Shown here piece after piece: positions 36,296 to 44,879 of a stretch of 64,000 bases of DNA. A program made the position numbers and the translations under genes. A model generated the notes under the pieces. That model was given only the letters and a program-made list of their open reading frames with translations. It had not been told where the DNA came from and ran no database searches. This DNA is from Terriglobia bacterium (lineage in GTDB: Bacteria > Acidobacteriota > Terriglobia > Terriglobales > Acidobacteriaceae), in assembly GCA_020072845.1 (NCBI GenBank), contig JAIQGF010000004.1:109957-173956 (forward strand), in the 5' to 3' direction. The stretch's first letter is position 1, and each line of letters starts with the position of its first letter.

Positions 36296-37948
36296 ATGAC
36301 TTATACACGCCTCAACGCTTCCGCGGCCACGCTGACCAAGAACCGCACCGCAGACTCGGTTAGCTCGCTCAGCGGAATGTGCACCACCTGCATTGACGGG
36401 TGCATCGGGATGTGCGAGATCGGCAAGTCGGCCTACCGCGGCCCGGAGATGATCTACCCGCAGCCGTTCGGGATCATCACCACCGCCTCGCAGAAGGATT
36501 ACCCGGTCGACCTGTCGCATTTCACCATCCTCGGGCGCTGCGCAGGCGCGTGGGGCTGCGAACCGGACAGCAACAAGGCGCTGTTCCCCAACGTCAACCT
36601 CGAGCAGACCATCGGGGCCGACAAGAAGAACGGCATCAAGTGCCGCCTCCCGTTCATCGGCGCCGCCATGGGTTCCACCAACGTCGCCAAGAACAACTGG
36701 CCGGAATACGCGGCCGGCCTGGCGATCAGCGGCGTGCCCATGGCCATCGGCGAGAACGTCACCGGCATGGACATGAACTCGCAGTTTGCCAATGGCAAGG
36801 TCATCTCCGCGCCCGAGCTGAAGTGGCGCGTGGATTCCTACCGCGACTGGCAGCTCGATGACTTCGGCGAGGTCATCCTCCAGGCCAACGTCGAGGACAC
36901 CATGCTCGGCGTGCAGGAATACGCCATCAAGAATCTCGGCGTCAAATCGGTCGAGCTGAAGTGGGGACAGGGCGCCAAGGACATCGGCGGCGAAGTCAAG
37001 ATCCGCGACCTCGCCAAGGCGCAGGAACTGCAAAAGCGCGGCTACATCGTGCTGCCCAACCCCACCGATCCTCTTGTCGTCGAGGCCTTCAAGCGCGGCG
37101 CCTTCCATGAATTCGAGCGCCACTCCCGCGTCGGCATGGTCACGCAAGATGGCTTCGTGAAGCGCGTCGAGGAGCTGCGCAAGTGCGGCGCCAAGCGCAT
37201 CACGCTGAAGACCGGCGCGTATCGTCCCGAGGACACCGCGCGCGCCGTCAAGTACGCCTCCATCTGCGAGCTCGACCTGCTCACCGTGGACGGCGCCGGC
37301 GGCGGCACCGGCATGAGCCCGTGGCGCATGATGAATGAGTGGGGCATCCCCACCGTCGAGCTGCACTCGCTGGTCTACGAGTACTACTGCAAGCTGGCCA
37401 GCAAGAAGATGTTCCTGCCCGACCTGGCGCTCGCCGGCGGCTTCACCTTCGAGGATCAGATGTTCAAGGGCTTCGCCCTCGGCGCTCCGTTCGTGAAGCT
37501 CATCGCCTACGCCCGCGCTCCGCTGGCCGCGGCCATGGTCGCCAAGAACATCGGCAAGGCAATCGAAGCGCAGAACCTGCCCATCTACATCCAGCGCTTC
37601 GGCCTCGGCGTGGACGAGATCTTCGTCACCGCCCACGAGCTGCGCCACATCCTCGGCGACCGCTTCAAGAAGCTGCCCACCGGCGCCATCGGCGTCTACA
37701 CCTACAACCAGCGGCTGGCACAGGGTCTGCGGCAGTTCATGACCGGCGCGCGCAAGTTCGCGCTGAAGTACATCACCCGCGACGACATCTGCAGCCTCAC
37801 GCCCGAAGGCGCTCGCGTCAGCGGCCTCGACTACATCATGGACGTGGACAAGAAGCAGGCCGACGCCATTCTGTTCTCGAACGGCACCTCCAAGGCCGCC
37901 GGGAAGCATGTGGCACTGGCGGGCAAGAACGGCAAGGCACGGAGATAG
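36296..37948 (+). CDS. Stand-alone FMN glutamate synthase domain (archaeal-type GltB)
   Basis: ATG 36296, after AGGAG, gives 550 residues. An N-terminal cysteine cluster (CTTCIDGCIGMC) and a GRCAGAWGCEP motif precede the FMN-binding barrel with KWGQGAKDIGG and VDGAGGGTGMSP, the GltB synthase signature. There is no glutaminase (GATase II) domain, so ammonia must come from elsewhere, or the enzyme uses free ammonia or another amine. The placement ten bases after the HoxU-like gene, with a terminator behind it, makes a four-subunit complex likely. Related proteins are called FMN-binding glutamate synthase family; the true substrate is uncertain. Confidence 0.85.
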   Translation: MTYTRLNASAATLTKNRTADSVSSLSGMCTTCIDGCIGMCEIGKSAYRGPEMIYPQPFGIITTASQKDYPVDLSHFTILGRCAGAWGCEPDSNKALFPNVNLEQTIGADKKNGIKCRLPFIGAAMGSTNVAKNNWPEYAAGLAISGVPMAIGENVTGMDMNSQFANGKVISAPELKWRVDSYRDWQLDDFGEVILQANVEDTMLGVQEYAIKNLGVKSVELKWGQGAKDIGGEVKIRDLAKAQELQKRGYIVLPNPTDPLVVEAFKRGAFHEFERHSRVGMVTQDGFVKRVEELRKCGAKRITLKTGAYRPEDTARAVKYASICELDLLTVDGAGGGTGMSPWRMMNEWGIPTVELHSLVYEYYCKLASKKMFLPDLALAGGFTFEDQMFKGFALGAPFVKLIAYARAPLAAAMVAKNIGKAIEAQNLPIYIQRFGLGVDEIFVTAHELRHILGDRFKKLPTGAIGVYTYNQRLAQGLRQFMTGARKFALKYITRDDICSLTPEGARVSGLDYIMDVDKKQADAILFSNGTSKAAGKHVALAGKNGKARR

Positions 37949-37993
37949 GGACCGCTCGCGACGCGCTCAAAACAGGGACGCGCGAGCAAAGTG

Positions 37994-38026
37994 AACCCGG
38001 GGCGGCGCAGCCCCGGGTTTCTTTTT
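37994..38026 (+). terminator. Intrinsic terminator of the NADH/glutamate-synthase operon
   Basis: AACCCGGGGC (37994-38003), loop GGCGCA, GCCCCGGGTT (38010-38019), then TTTCTTTTT. A perfect 10-base stem and T-run 46 bases after the glutamate-synthase stop. Confidence 0.85.
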
Positions 38027-38123
38027 GACTGCGATCCTCAAGCCGCACGACGATCCACAGATGTTCCACGTAGAACATTTGTGGATAAGGTATCCTTAGC
38101 GGTTTGGCCTGGAGGCGCTGACC

Positions 38124-38687
38124 ATGCCTGACGCGGCTGCCAGCACGCTGCACGACGCCGTCCGCCGGCTCTGGCCGGAGCTGGAGTGGATTCAGAATGT
38201 TGGCCTACGCGAGCGGGTCGCGCGTACTTGGGAGCGCGCCTTTGAGCTGTCGCCGCTTGCGCCCGACGACCTCAGCCGCATCCCCTTCACGCTGCTGGTG
38301 CCCAACTGCCCGGCGACTTTCATGGAGCACAAGCGCTGCGTGGTGCATATCGCGCGGCGGGCGGCGGAAGCCATGCGGGAACACATGGGGCGCGCGCTGG
38401 CCATCGACATGGACGTGGTGATCGCGGGCGCGATCCTGGCTGACGTCGGCAAGCTGCTCGAATACGAAAACGTGAACGGCAAGACGCGCCAGTCGAAGCG
38501 CGGCGAGATGCTAAGGCATCCGTTCACCGGCGTGGCGCTGGCGATGGAATGCGGCGTGCCCGACGCGGTCTGCCACGTCATCGCCGCCCATGCCGCCGAG
38601 GGTGACCTGGTGAAACGCTCCACCGAAGCCACCATCGTGCACCACGCGGACTTCATGGCGTATGAGCCGTTCAAGAATTTGAAGTAG
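38124..38687 (+). CDS. HD-domain-like protein
   Basis: The 187-residue protein has the helical arrangement of HD phosphohydrolases: H69 in FMEHKRCVVHIARR, then AGAILADVGKLLEYE, RHPFTGVALAMECG, VIAAHAAEGD and VHHADFM. The central motif reads AD (A106-D107) where most HD enzymes have HD, so metal binding may differ or be lost. It stands alone after a terminator and before the MmgE/PrpD gene, from which it is separated by a word-repeat hairpin. Its role, perhaps nucleotide or signal turnover linked to the pathway, is unknown. Confidence 0.7.
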   Translation: MPDAAASTLHDAVRRLWPELEWIQNVGLRERVARTWERAFELSPLAPDDLSRIPFTLLVPNCPATFMEHKRCVVHIARRAAEAMREHMGRALAIDMDVVIAGAILADVGKLLEYENVNGKTRQSKRGEMLRHPFTGVALAMECGVPDAVCHVIAAHAAEGDLVKRSTEATIVHHADFMAYEPFKNLK

Positions 38688-38759
38688 TCGACGGTCGACG
38701 GCTGACGGTCGACACTTTGGACCTTTGCCGCCGTCGACCGTAGACCGTCGACCGTAGAC
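38687..38759. repeat. Word-repeat hairpin, GTCGACG type
   Basis: Arm 38687-38713 (GTCGACGGTCGACGGCTGAC and on) and arm 38733-38759 (GTCGACCGTAGACCGTCGAC and on) are tandem 7-base words facing their reverse complement, with a 19-base loop. It fills the whole spacer between the HD-like gene and the MmgE/PrpD start (38766). Confidence 0.65.
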
Positions 38760-38765
38760 GAGCCT

Positions 38766-40178
38766 ATGACGATCACCGGACCCATCTCAAAATTCGCGGC
38801 CTCGCTGAAATTCGAAGACCTGTCGCCTGACGCGATCTACCAGGCGAAGCGTTTCCTCCTGGATTCGCTGGGGTGCGCGCTGGGCGGATACCGGCAGCAT
38901 GACGTGATCATCGCGTTGCAGGTGCTGGACGAAATCGCCGGGCGCGGGCCGTGCACGGTGATCGGCAGCGGCAAGCGCGTGGACGCGGTGTCGGCGGCGC
39001 TGGCCAACGCGCTGATGATTCGCTGCATGGATTACAACGACATCTACTGGAAGCAGGACCCGTCGCATCCCTCCGACATTTTTCCCGCGGCGCTGGCTTG
39101 CTGCGAGCGCGCCGGGAGCGACGGGCGCGAGTTGATCGTCGGGCTGGTGCTGGGGCACGAGTTCGAGTGCCGCTTCTGCGAGGCGGCGTTTCCCGGCATT
39201 CGCGAGCGCGGCTGGCATCACGCCACGCTGACCGCGTTCGTTTCGCCCATCGTCGCCGGGCGCGCGCTACATCTTTCGGCCGAGCAAATTCAGCACGCCA
39301 TCGGCATCTCGGCCTCGCGCCATGCCACGCTGGGCGCGGTCACGGCCGGCAAGCTGACGATGATGAAGAACACGGTGGACCCGATGGCAACGCAGTCAGG
39401 CGTGCTGGCGGCGCTGATGGCGGAGAAGGGCTACACCGGGCCCGAGCACGTGGTGGACGGCAAGGAAGGGCTCACGCATTGCTTCGGGCCGGAGTGGAAG
39501 CTGAACGTGCTCACGGATGGACTCGGCGAATCGTGGCGCATCACGCAGTGCGGGATGAAGTTCTTCCCCACCGAGGCGTTGACGCACGCGCCGATCTCGG
39601 CGGTGCTCGACCTGGTGCGCGAGCACGATCTCAAGCCGGAGCAGGTGGAGAAGGTGCACATCCGCTCGCTGGCGCGCGCCGCCGACATCCTGAGCGATCC
39701 CAGCAAGTACGATCCGCACACGAAAGAAACCGCCGATCATTCGCTGCCCTACGTGATCGCCGCCGCGCTGGTGGACCGGCAGGTGACGCCGGCGCAGTTC
39801 ACGCCGGAGAAGATCATGGACCCGCAGATCCGCGCGCAGTTGCGCAAGGTGGAAGTGGTCGGCGATCCGGAGATCGAGAAAGTTTTCCCGGCGCTTCAGC
39901 GCGTGATCGTGACCATCCGCACGACCTCGGGACAGGAGTTCACCAGGCAGCTCGATTATCCCAAGGGCGATCCGCGGAATCCCTTGTCGGACGCGGAGAT
40001 TGAAGAGAAGTTCGCGGCGCTGGCCGGCCCGGTACTGTCGCGCGCGGCGCAGAAGAAGGTGCGCGAGGCAGTGTGGAACTTAGAGAAGCTGGAGTCGGTC
40101 ACAGCGCTAATGAAATTGCTGAAAGCGCGGCGAACGGCGAAGGAGAAGAGAACGGTCGAGCAGGCGAGCACGGCATAG
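38766..40178 (+). CDS. MmgE/PrpD family dehydratase
   Basis: The 470-residue protein has family motifs LDSLGCALGGY, MDYNDIYWKQDPSHPSD, GWHHATLTAFVSP and AIGISASRHATLGAV. MmgE/PrpD enzymes dehydrate 2-methylcitrate or citrate and, in other members, decarboxylate cis-aconitate. In this locus it is followed by an aconitase-family enzyme, an isocitrate-type dehydrogenase and citrate-lyase subunits, so a tricarboxylate such as citrate or a methyl/homo analogue is the likely substrate. The ribosome site is weak. Confidence 0.85.
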   Translation: MTITGPISKFAASLKFEDLSPDAIYQAKRFLLDSLGCALGGYRQHDVIIALQVLDEIAGRGPCTVIGSGKRVDAVSAALANALMIRCMDYNDIYWKQDPSHPSDIFPAALACCERAGSDGRELIVGLVLGHEFECRFCEAAFPGIRERGWHHATLTAFVSPIVAGRALHLSAEQIQHAIGISASRHATLGAVTAGKLTMMKNTVDPMATQSGVLAALMAEKGYTGPEHVVDGKEGLTHCFGPEWKLNVLTDGLGESWRITQCGMKFFPTEALTHAPISAVLDLVREHDLKPEQVEKVHIRSLARAADILSDPSKYDPHTKETADHSLPYVIAAALVDRQVTPAQFTPEKIMDPQIRAQLRKVEVVGDPEIEKVFPALQRVIVTIRTTSGQEFTRQLDYPKGDPRNPLSDAEIEEKFAALAGPVLSRAAQKKVREAVWNLEKLESVTALMKLLKARRTAKEKRTVEQASTA

Positions 40179-40190
40179 AGAATGCATAGA

Positions 40191-40225
40191 TCCTGAGCTC
40201 GCGCAAACCGGGCGCGAGCTCAGGA
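40191..40225 (+). terminator. 14-base perfect hairpin after the MmgE/PrpD gene
   Basis: TCCTGAGCTCGCGC (40191-40204) and GCGCGAGCTCAGGA (40212-40225) pair perfectly around AAACCGG, 13 bases after the stop at 40178. TGACGCC follows instead of a T-run. Its GCTC..GAGC..CAGGATGAC context resembles dispersed repeats, so it may be a repeat element acting as a partial terminator. Confidence 0.5.
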
Positions 40226-40263
40226 TGACGCCGATCTAACATTCGAGCTGTTGAAAGAACGTA

Positions 40264-42273
40264 ATGGGCCAGACAATCACTGAAAAGATCGCGCAGGCGC
40301 ACCTGGCGGAGGGACCGAAGCGGCCGCTACGGACGGGCGACTTCGTCTCCATCCGGCCGAAGCACGTCATGACCCACGACAACACTTCGGCGGTGATGAA
40401 GAAGTTCAAATCCATCGGCGCGCGGAAAATCCACGACACGCGCCAGCCGGTGTTCGCGCTCGACCACGACATACAGAACCAGAACGAGGACAACCAGAAG
40501 AAATACCGCGCCATCGAGGCGTTCGCCGGCGAGCACGGGATCGATTTCTACCCGGCGGGCACGGGTATCGGGCACCAGATCATGTGCGAGCGCGGCTACG
40601 TGACGCCGGGCTCGTTCGTTGTCGCCTCGGATTCGCATTCCAATATGTATGGCGCGCTGGGCGCGGTGGGAACGCCGGTGGTGCGCACCGACGCGGCCGC
40701 CATCTGGGCAACGGGCGAGTTCTGGTGGCAGATTCCGCGCACCGTGCAGGTAGTGCTGGAAGGCGCGCTGCGTGAGGGCGTCACCGGCAAGGACGTGATT
40801 ATCGCGCTGTGTGGCGCGTTCAATGTCCACGTGCTGAACGCGGCGGTGGAATTCAGCGGGCCAGGCGTAGCTTCGCTGTCGATGGACGCGCGTATGACCA
40901 TCGCCAACATGACGACCGAGTGGGGAGCGCTGGTGGGATGGTTCCCGGCGGATGAGATCACCATCAAGTGGCTGCGCGAACGCAGAGAAGAACGGATCAG
41001 AAGAGGCGAGCCAGAGCGTTACACGGAAGAAGATTTGCGGCGGTGGGCGGAAGAATGCACACGCGAGGGCGCGTGTGCCACAAAACCAGATGCGGATGCC
41101 GACTATGCCGCGCGCATCACGCTCGACCTCTCGCACCTGACGGCGCATGTATCGGGACCCGATACAGTGCAGGAGATGACCTCGCTGGCGGAGCTCGAAA
41201 AGAAGAAAGTCGCGATCCAGAAGGCGTACCTGCTCTCGTGCGTGAACTCGCGCGTCGAGGACCTGGAAGAAGCGGCGCTGGTGCTGCTGGGCAAGAAGGT
41301 AGCGCCGTCGGTGAAGTTCTACCTGGGAGCGGCCAGCAAGCTGGTGAAGGAAGAGGCGGAGCGGCGCGGTATCTGGCGGACACTGGTGGAATCCGGCGCG
41401 CAGACGTTGCCGGCCGGATGCGGGCCGTGCATCGGGCTGGGCGTGGGATTGCTGGAGCCGGGCGAAGTCGGCATCTCGGCCACCAATCGCAATTTCAAGG
41501 GACGCATGGGATCGCGCGACGCGCAGTGCTATCTCGCGTCACCGGCGGTAGTAGCGGCGAGTGCGGTCGCAGGCTACATCTGCGGGCCGGAGGCGCTGAA
41601 ACGGCCGCTGAATGAGCATGAAGACCGCAAGAAGCAAGGCGGCATGCTGGCGAGATACAAGAATCTGCAAGCTGGGCGCAAAACGGAACAGGCAAGCGAA
41701 ACCGTGGAGATTGTTCCCGGATTTCCCGAGCGCGTTCGCGGGCGGCTGGTGCTGGTGCCCAAGGGCAATCTGAACACCGACGCGATTTATCCCGGCAGCT
41801 ACACCTATCGCGACGATGTGACGCCCGAGATGATGGCCGAGGTGGTGTTCTCCAATTACGATCCGCAGTTTCCGCAGATCACGCGCGCTGGTGACGTGGT
41901 GGTCGGCGGCGCGAACTTCGGCACCGGATCCAGCCGCGAGCAGGCAGCAACCTCGCTGAAGGCGAAAGGATTTCCGCTGGTGATCGCCGCGTCGTTTTCG
42001 CAGACGTACCTGCGCAATGCGTTCAACAACGGGTTCCTGTGCATCGAAATTCCGGAACTGGTGAAGCGGCTGAAGGCGGATTTTGCGGCGCAGATCGCGG
42101 CCGGCGAGAAGACGATCATTCCGGGCGACGAGATCGAAGTGGACTTCACCATCGGGGCGGTCACATGGCGGGGTGACCAGTTCCATTTCCCGCCGCTGGG
42201 CAGCGTGCCACAATCGCTGGTTGTCGCGGGCGGGGTGGAGAATCTAGTGGCGAAACGCCTGGGCTTAGCGTGA
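40264..42273 (+). CDS. Aconitase-family hydratase, large and swivel domains fused
   Basis: The 669-residue enzyme begins with a LeuC-like catalytic part (GDFVSIRPKHVMTHDNTSAV, VVASDSHSNMYGALG) and the [4Fe-4S] ligands in LLSCVNSRVEDL and GCGPCIGLG. It ends with a LeuD-like swivel domain (GNLNTDAIYPG, GGANFGTGSSREQA). Most bacterial homologues of this group are two-chain; here both parts are one polypeptide, as in homoaconitase of fungi. It should interconvert a 2-hydroxy and 3-hydroxy tricarboxylate via the aconitate form. Substrate (citrate, homocitrate, methylcitrate) is not decided. Confidence 0.85.
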   Translation: MGQTITEKIAQAHLAEGPKRPLRTGDFVSIRPKHVMTHDNTSAVMKKFKSIGARKIHDTRQPVFALDHDIQNQNEDNQKKYRAIEAFAGEHGIDFYPAGTGIGHQIMCERGYVTPGSFVVASDSHSNMYGALGAVGTPVVRTDAAAIWATGEFWWQIPRTVQVVLEGALREGVTGKDVIIALCGAFNVHVLNAAVEFSGPGVASLSMDARMTIANMTTEWGALVGWFPADEITIKWLRERREERIRRGEPERYTEEDLRRWAEECTREGACATKPDADADYAARITLDLSHLTAHVSGPDTVQEMTSLAELEKKKVAIQKAYLLSCVNSRVEDLEEAALVLLGKKVAPSVKFYLGAASKLVKEEAERRGIWRTLVESGAQTLPAGCGPCIGLGVGLLEPGEVGISATNRNFKGRMGSRDAQCYLASPAVVAASAVAGYICGPEALKRPLNEHEDRKKQGGMLARYKNLQAGRKTEQASETVEIVPGFPERVRGRLVLVPKGNLNTDAIYPGSYTYRDDVTPEMMAEVVFSNYDPQFPQITRAGDVVVGGANFGTGSSREQAATSLKAKGFPLVIAASFSQTYLRNAFNNGFLCIEIPELVKRLKADFAAQIAAGEKTIIPGDEIEVDFTIGAVTWRGDQFHFPPLGSVPQSLVVAGGVENLVAKRLGLA

Positions 42274-42287
42274 CGACAAAATCATTT

Positions 42288-42366
42288 CCGATTGTCGATT
42301 GTCGATTGTCGATTTCCAGCGCTCGCGGGTTTGCAATCGACAATCATCAATCGACAATCGGCAATT
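42288..42366. repeat. Word-repeat hairpin, GATTGTC type
   Basis: Four degenerate copies of ATTGTCG (42288-42315), an 18-base spacer, then the reverse complement words (CAATCGACAATCATCAATCG and on, 42334-42366). It starts 15 bases after the aconitase-family stop and ends 15 bases before the dehydrogenase start, next to AGGTGA. Confidence 0.65.
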
Positions 42367-42380
42367 CTTTTAGGTGATCC

Positions 42381-43595
42381 ATGGCGAAATACACGGTCGT
42401 ATCCATGCCCGGCGATGGGATCGGGAACCAGGTTTTGCCTGAGGCGATTCGCGTGCTCGATGCGGTCGGCTTCGACGCGACCTACGTGCACGGCGACATC
42501 GGCTGGGAGTTCTGGAAGACACAAGGCAATGCCCTGCCCGACCGCACCATCGCACTGCTGGAAAAACATAAGCTCGGGTTGTTCGGCGCGATCACGTCGA
42601 AGCCGAAGAAGGAAGCGGACGCCGAGCTTTCGCCCGCGCTGAAAGGCAAGGGCTACACGTATTATTCGCCGATCGTGACCATGCGGCAGCGGTTCAACCT
42701 CGATATCTGCGTGCGACCGTGCATCGGGTTTCCCGGCAATCCTCTGAATTTCGTTCGCAAGAAAGTCGCCGGCGGATTTGAAGAGCCGCGGGTCAACGTG
42801 GTCGTGTTCCGCCAGAACACCGAGGGGCTGTACTGCGGCGTCGAGTGGACCAACCCGCCGGCGCTGGTGCGGCAGGCGCTGGAGTCGCACCCGAAGTTCA
42901 AGCCGTTCGCGGGGACGAAGGGCGAGGACCTGGCGATCTCGGTGCGAATCATCACGCGGCGCGGGGCGGAGGGCATTTGCCGCGCGGCGTTTGAGCACGC
43001 CAGGAAATACGGCTACAAGAACGTGACCATCTGCGAGAAGCCCAACGTGCTGCGCGAAACCAGCGGCATGATGGAAGAGGCGGCAAAGCAGGTGGCGAAG
43101 GATTATGCCGGCATTCCGCTGTGGTCCACTAACATTGACGCGCAGACGATGTGGCTGACCAAGAACCCGGAAGACTACGGCGTGATCGTCGCGTCGAACC
43201 TGTTCGGCGACGTGATTTCCGACGCGTTTGCCGGACTCGTAGGCGGGCTCGGCTTTGCGGCGAGCGGAAACATCGGCGACGAGGTCGCGGTTTTCGAGCC
43301 GACGCACGGATCGGCGCCGAAGTATGCCGAGCTGAATCCGCCGATCGTCAACCCGATTGCGATGATTCTCTCGGCGGCGATGATGCTGGACCATGTCGGG
43401 GAGCACGACAAGGCGGAGCGCGTGCGAGGCGCGATTGCTGCCGTCGTGAGTGAGGGAAAAGTCCGCACTTATGACATGATGCGCATACCCGGGGGCGCAA
43501 AGTCCATTGCGCAGGGCGCGGCAACAACGCCGCAGATGACGGATGCAATTTTGAAGAAGCTGAAGTCAGCGAAGGTTGGAACTGCGGCGGATTAG
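42381..43595 (+). CDS. Isocitrate/isopropylmalate-type dehydrogenase
   Basis: The 404-residue protein has the family start MPGDGIGNQVLPEAIRVLD, a substrate segment with MRQRFNLDICVRP, NIDAQTMWLTKNP and the SNLFGDVISD metal/NAD motif followed by SGNIGDEVAVFEPTHGSAPK. The sequence after the NAD strand looks like NAD-dependent members. In this place it would oxidise the product of the aconitase-family enzyme to a 2-oxo acid, 2-oxoglutarate if the substrate is isocitrate. 3-isopropylmalate, homoisocitrate and tartrate are alternatives. Confidence 0.87.
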   Translation: MAKYTVVSMPGDGIGNQVLPEAIRVLDAVGFDATYVHGDIGWEFWKTQGNALPDRTIALLEKHKLGLFGAITSKPKKEADAELSPALKGKGYTYYSPIVTMRQRFNLDICVRPCIGFPGNPLNFVRKKVAGGFEEPRVNVVVFRQNTEGLYCGVEWTNPPALVRQALESHPKFKPFAGTKGEDLAISVRIITRRGAEGICRAAFEHARKYGYKNVTICEKPNVLRETSGMMEEAAKQVAKDYAGIPLWSTNIDAQTMWLTKNPEDYGVIVASNLFGDVISDAFAGLVGGLGFAASGNIGDEVAVFEPTHGSAPKYAELNPPIVNPIAMILSAAMMLDHVGEHDKAERVRGAIAAVVSEGKVRTYDMMRIPGGAKSIAQGAATTPQMTDAILKKLKSAKVGTAAD

Positions 43596-43598
43596 CTT

Positions 43599-44879
43599 AT
43601 GGCTACAACAGCGAATGTGAACACGACGGCATTCGAGGCGGGCAGGAGCGGTCCGGACGTGCGCTCGGATTGCCGAGTCGTGTTCGTGCCTCGCTCCGCC
43701 GGCGGCATTGATATCGAGTTGCAATCAAAGGTCGCGGCGTACTACGGCGATTCGATTTTGACGCAGGCGCGGCAGGTGCTAGGCGATCTCGGAGTTGAGC
43801 ACGCGCGGCTGCTGATTGAAGACCAGGGCGCGCTGCCCTTCGTGATCGCGGCGCGCATCGAGGCTGCGGTGCGGCGGGCCGGTTTGGGCGAGGGGCGGCG
43901 GTCACTGCCCGAACCAGTCACGCTGCCGGCGCCGTCGGCGCGCGATCGCCTGCGCCGGTCGAGGCTGTATCTGCCGGGCAGCGAGCCGAAGTATTTCATC
44001 AACGCCGCGCTGCATGCGCCCGACACGATCATTCTCGATTTGGAAGATGCGGTCCACGCCCATGAAAAAGATGCGGCGCGCGTGCTGGTGCGCAATGCGC
44101 TGCGCGCGGTGGATTTCGGCGCGTGCGAGCGCATGGTGCGCATCAACCAGCTCCCGCTCGGGCTGGCGGATTTGGACGAGGTGGTGCCGGAATCGCCCGA
44201 CCTCATCCTGCTTCCGAAAGCCGAGCACGCCGCGCAGGTCACGGAGGTCGAACAGAGGATTGCGCGCGTGCAGTCGCGCTGCGGCGTACATCGCGACATC
44301 TGGCTGCTGCCGATCCTGGAGACCGCGCTGGGAATTGAGAATGCGTGGGCGATCGCAACTGCATCGCCGCGCAATGTGGCGCTGACCATCGGGCTGGAGG
44401 ATTACACTGCCGACCTGGGCGTGGCGAAGACGGCGTTGGGGGCGGAGTCGCTGTACGCGCGCACGCGCCTGGTGAATGCCGCGCGGGCCGCCGGTTTGCA
44501 GGCGAACGATTCGGTGTACGGCGATGTTGGCGACCTGGAAGGACTGGCAACCTGGGCCCGCAACGCACGCGCGCTCGGGTTTGAGGGCATGGGGTGCGTG
44601 CATCCGCTGCAGGTCGCGGTGATTCACGAAGCGTTCGCGCCGACGCCGCAGGAAATCGAGCGGGCGCTGCGCATCGTGACGGCGTATGAAGACGCACAGG
44701 CGCGCGGGCTCGGCGTGGTGAGTTTGGGGTCGAAGATGATCGACGCTCCCGTGGTGCAGCGCGCGCTCAAACTGGTACAGAGGGCCGAGCGCATGGGGGT
44801 GGTCACGCAGGAGATGCGCGCTGCGGCGGCGGTGCGCGCGGCGGCGCCGCAAGCGGCATCGGAGGGCGGAGAGGGATGA
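43599..44879 (+). CDS. Citrate-lyase-type CitD-CitE fusion (acyl carrier plus beta subunit)
   Basis: The 426-residue protein opens with a CitD-like acyl-carrier domain (about residues 12-98), in which S23 in VRSDCRVVF aligns with the prosthetic-group serine of CitD. A CitE/HpcH aldolase barrel follows (RSRLYLPGSEPK, IILDLEDAVH, EAHEK-like motif, LLPKAEH, GLEDYTADLG). The fusion is unusual; these are normally two genes. It cleaves the citryl or citramalyl thioester. CitF follows with an ATGA overlap. The CitC/CitG/CitX activation genes are not in the window. Confidence 0.82.
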   Translation: MATTANVNTTAFEAGRSGPDVRSDCRVVFVPRSAGGIDIELQSKVAAYYGDSILTQARQVLGDLGVEHARLLIEDQGALPFVIAARIEAAVRRAGLGEGRRSLPEPVTLPAPSARDRLRRSRLYLPGSEPKYFINAALHAPDTIILDLEDAVHAHEKDAARVLVRNALRAVDFGACERMVRINQLPLGLADLDEVVPESPDLILLPKAEHAAQVTEVEQRIARVQSRCGVHRDIWLLPILETALGIENAWAIATASPRNVALTIGLEDYTADLGVAKTALGAESLYARTRLVNAARAAGLQANDSVYGDVGDLEGLATWARNARALGFEGMGCVHPLQVAVIHEAFAPTPQEIERALRIVTAYEDAQARGLGVVSLGSKMIDAPVVQRALKLVQRAERMGVVTQEMRAAAAVRAAAPQAASEGGEG

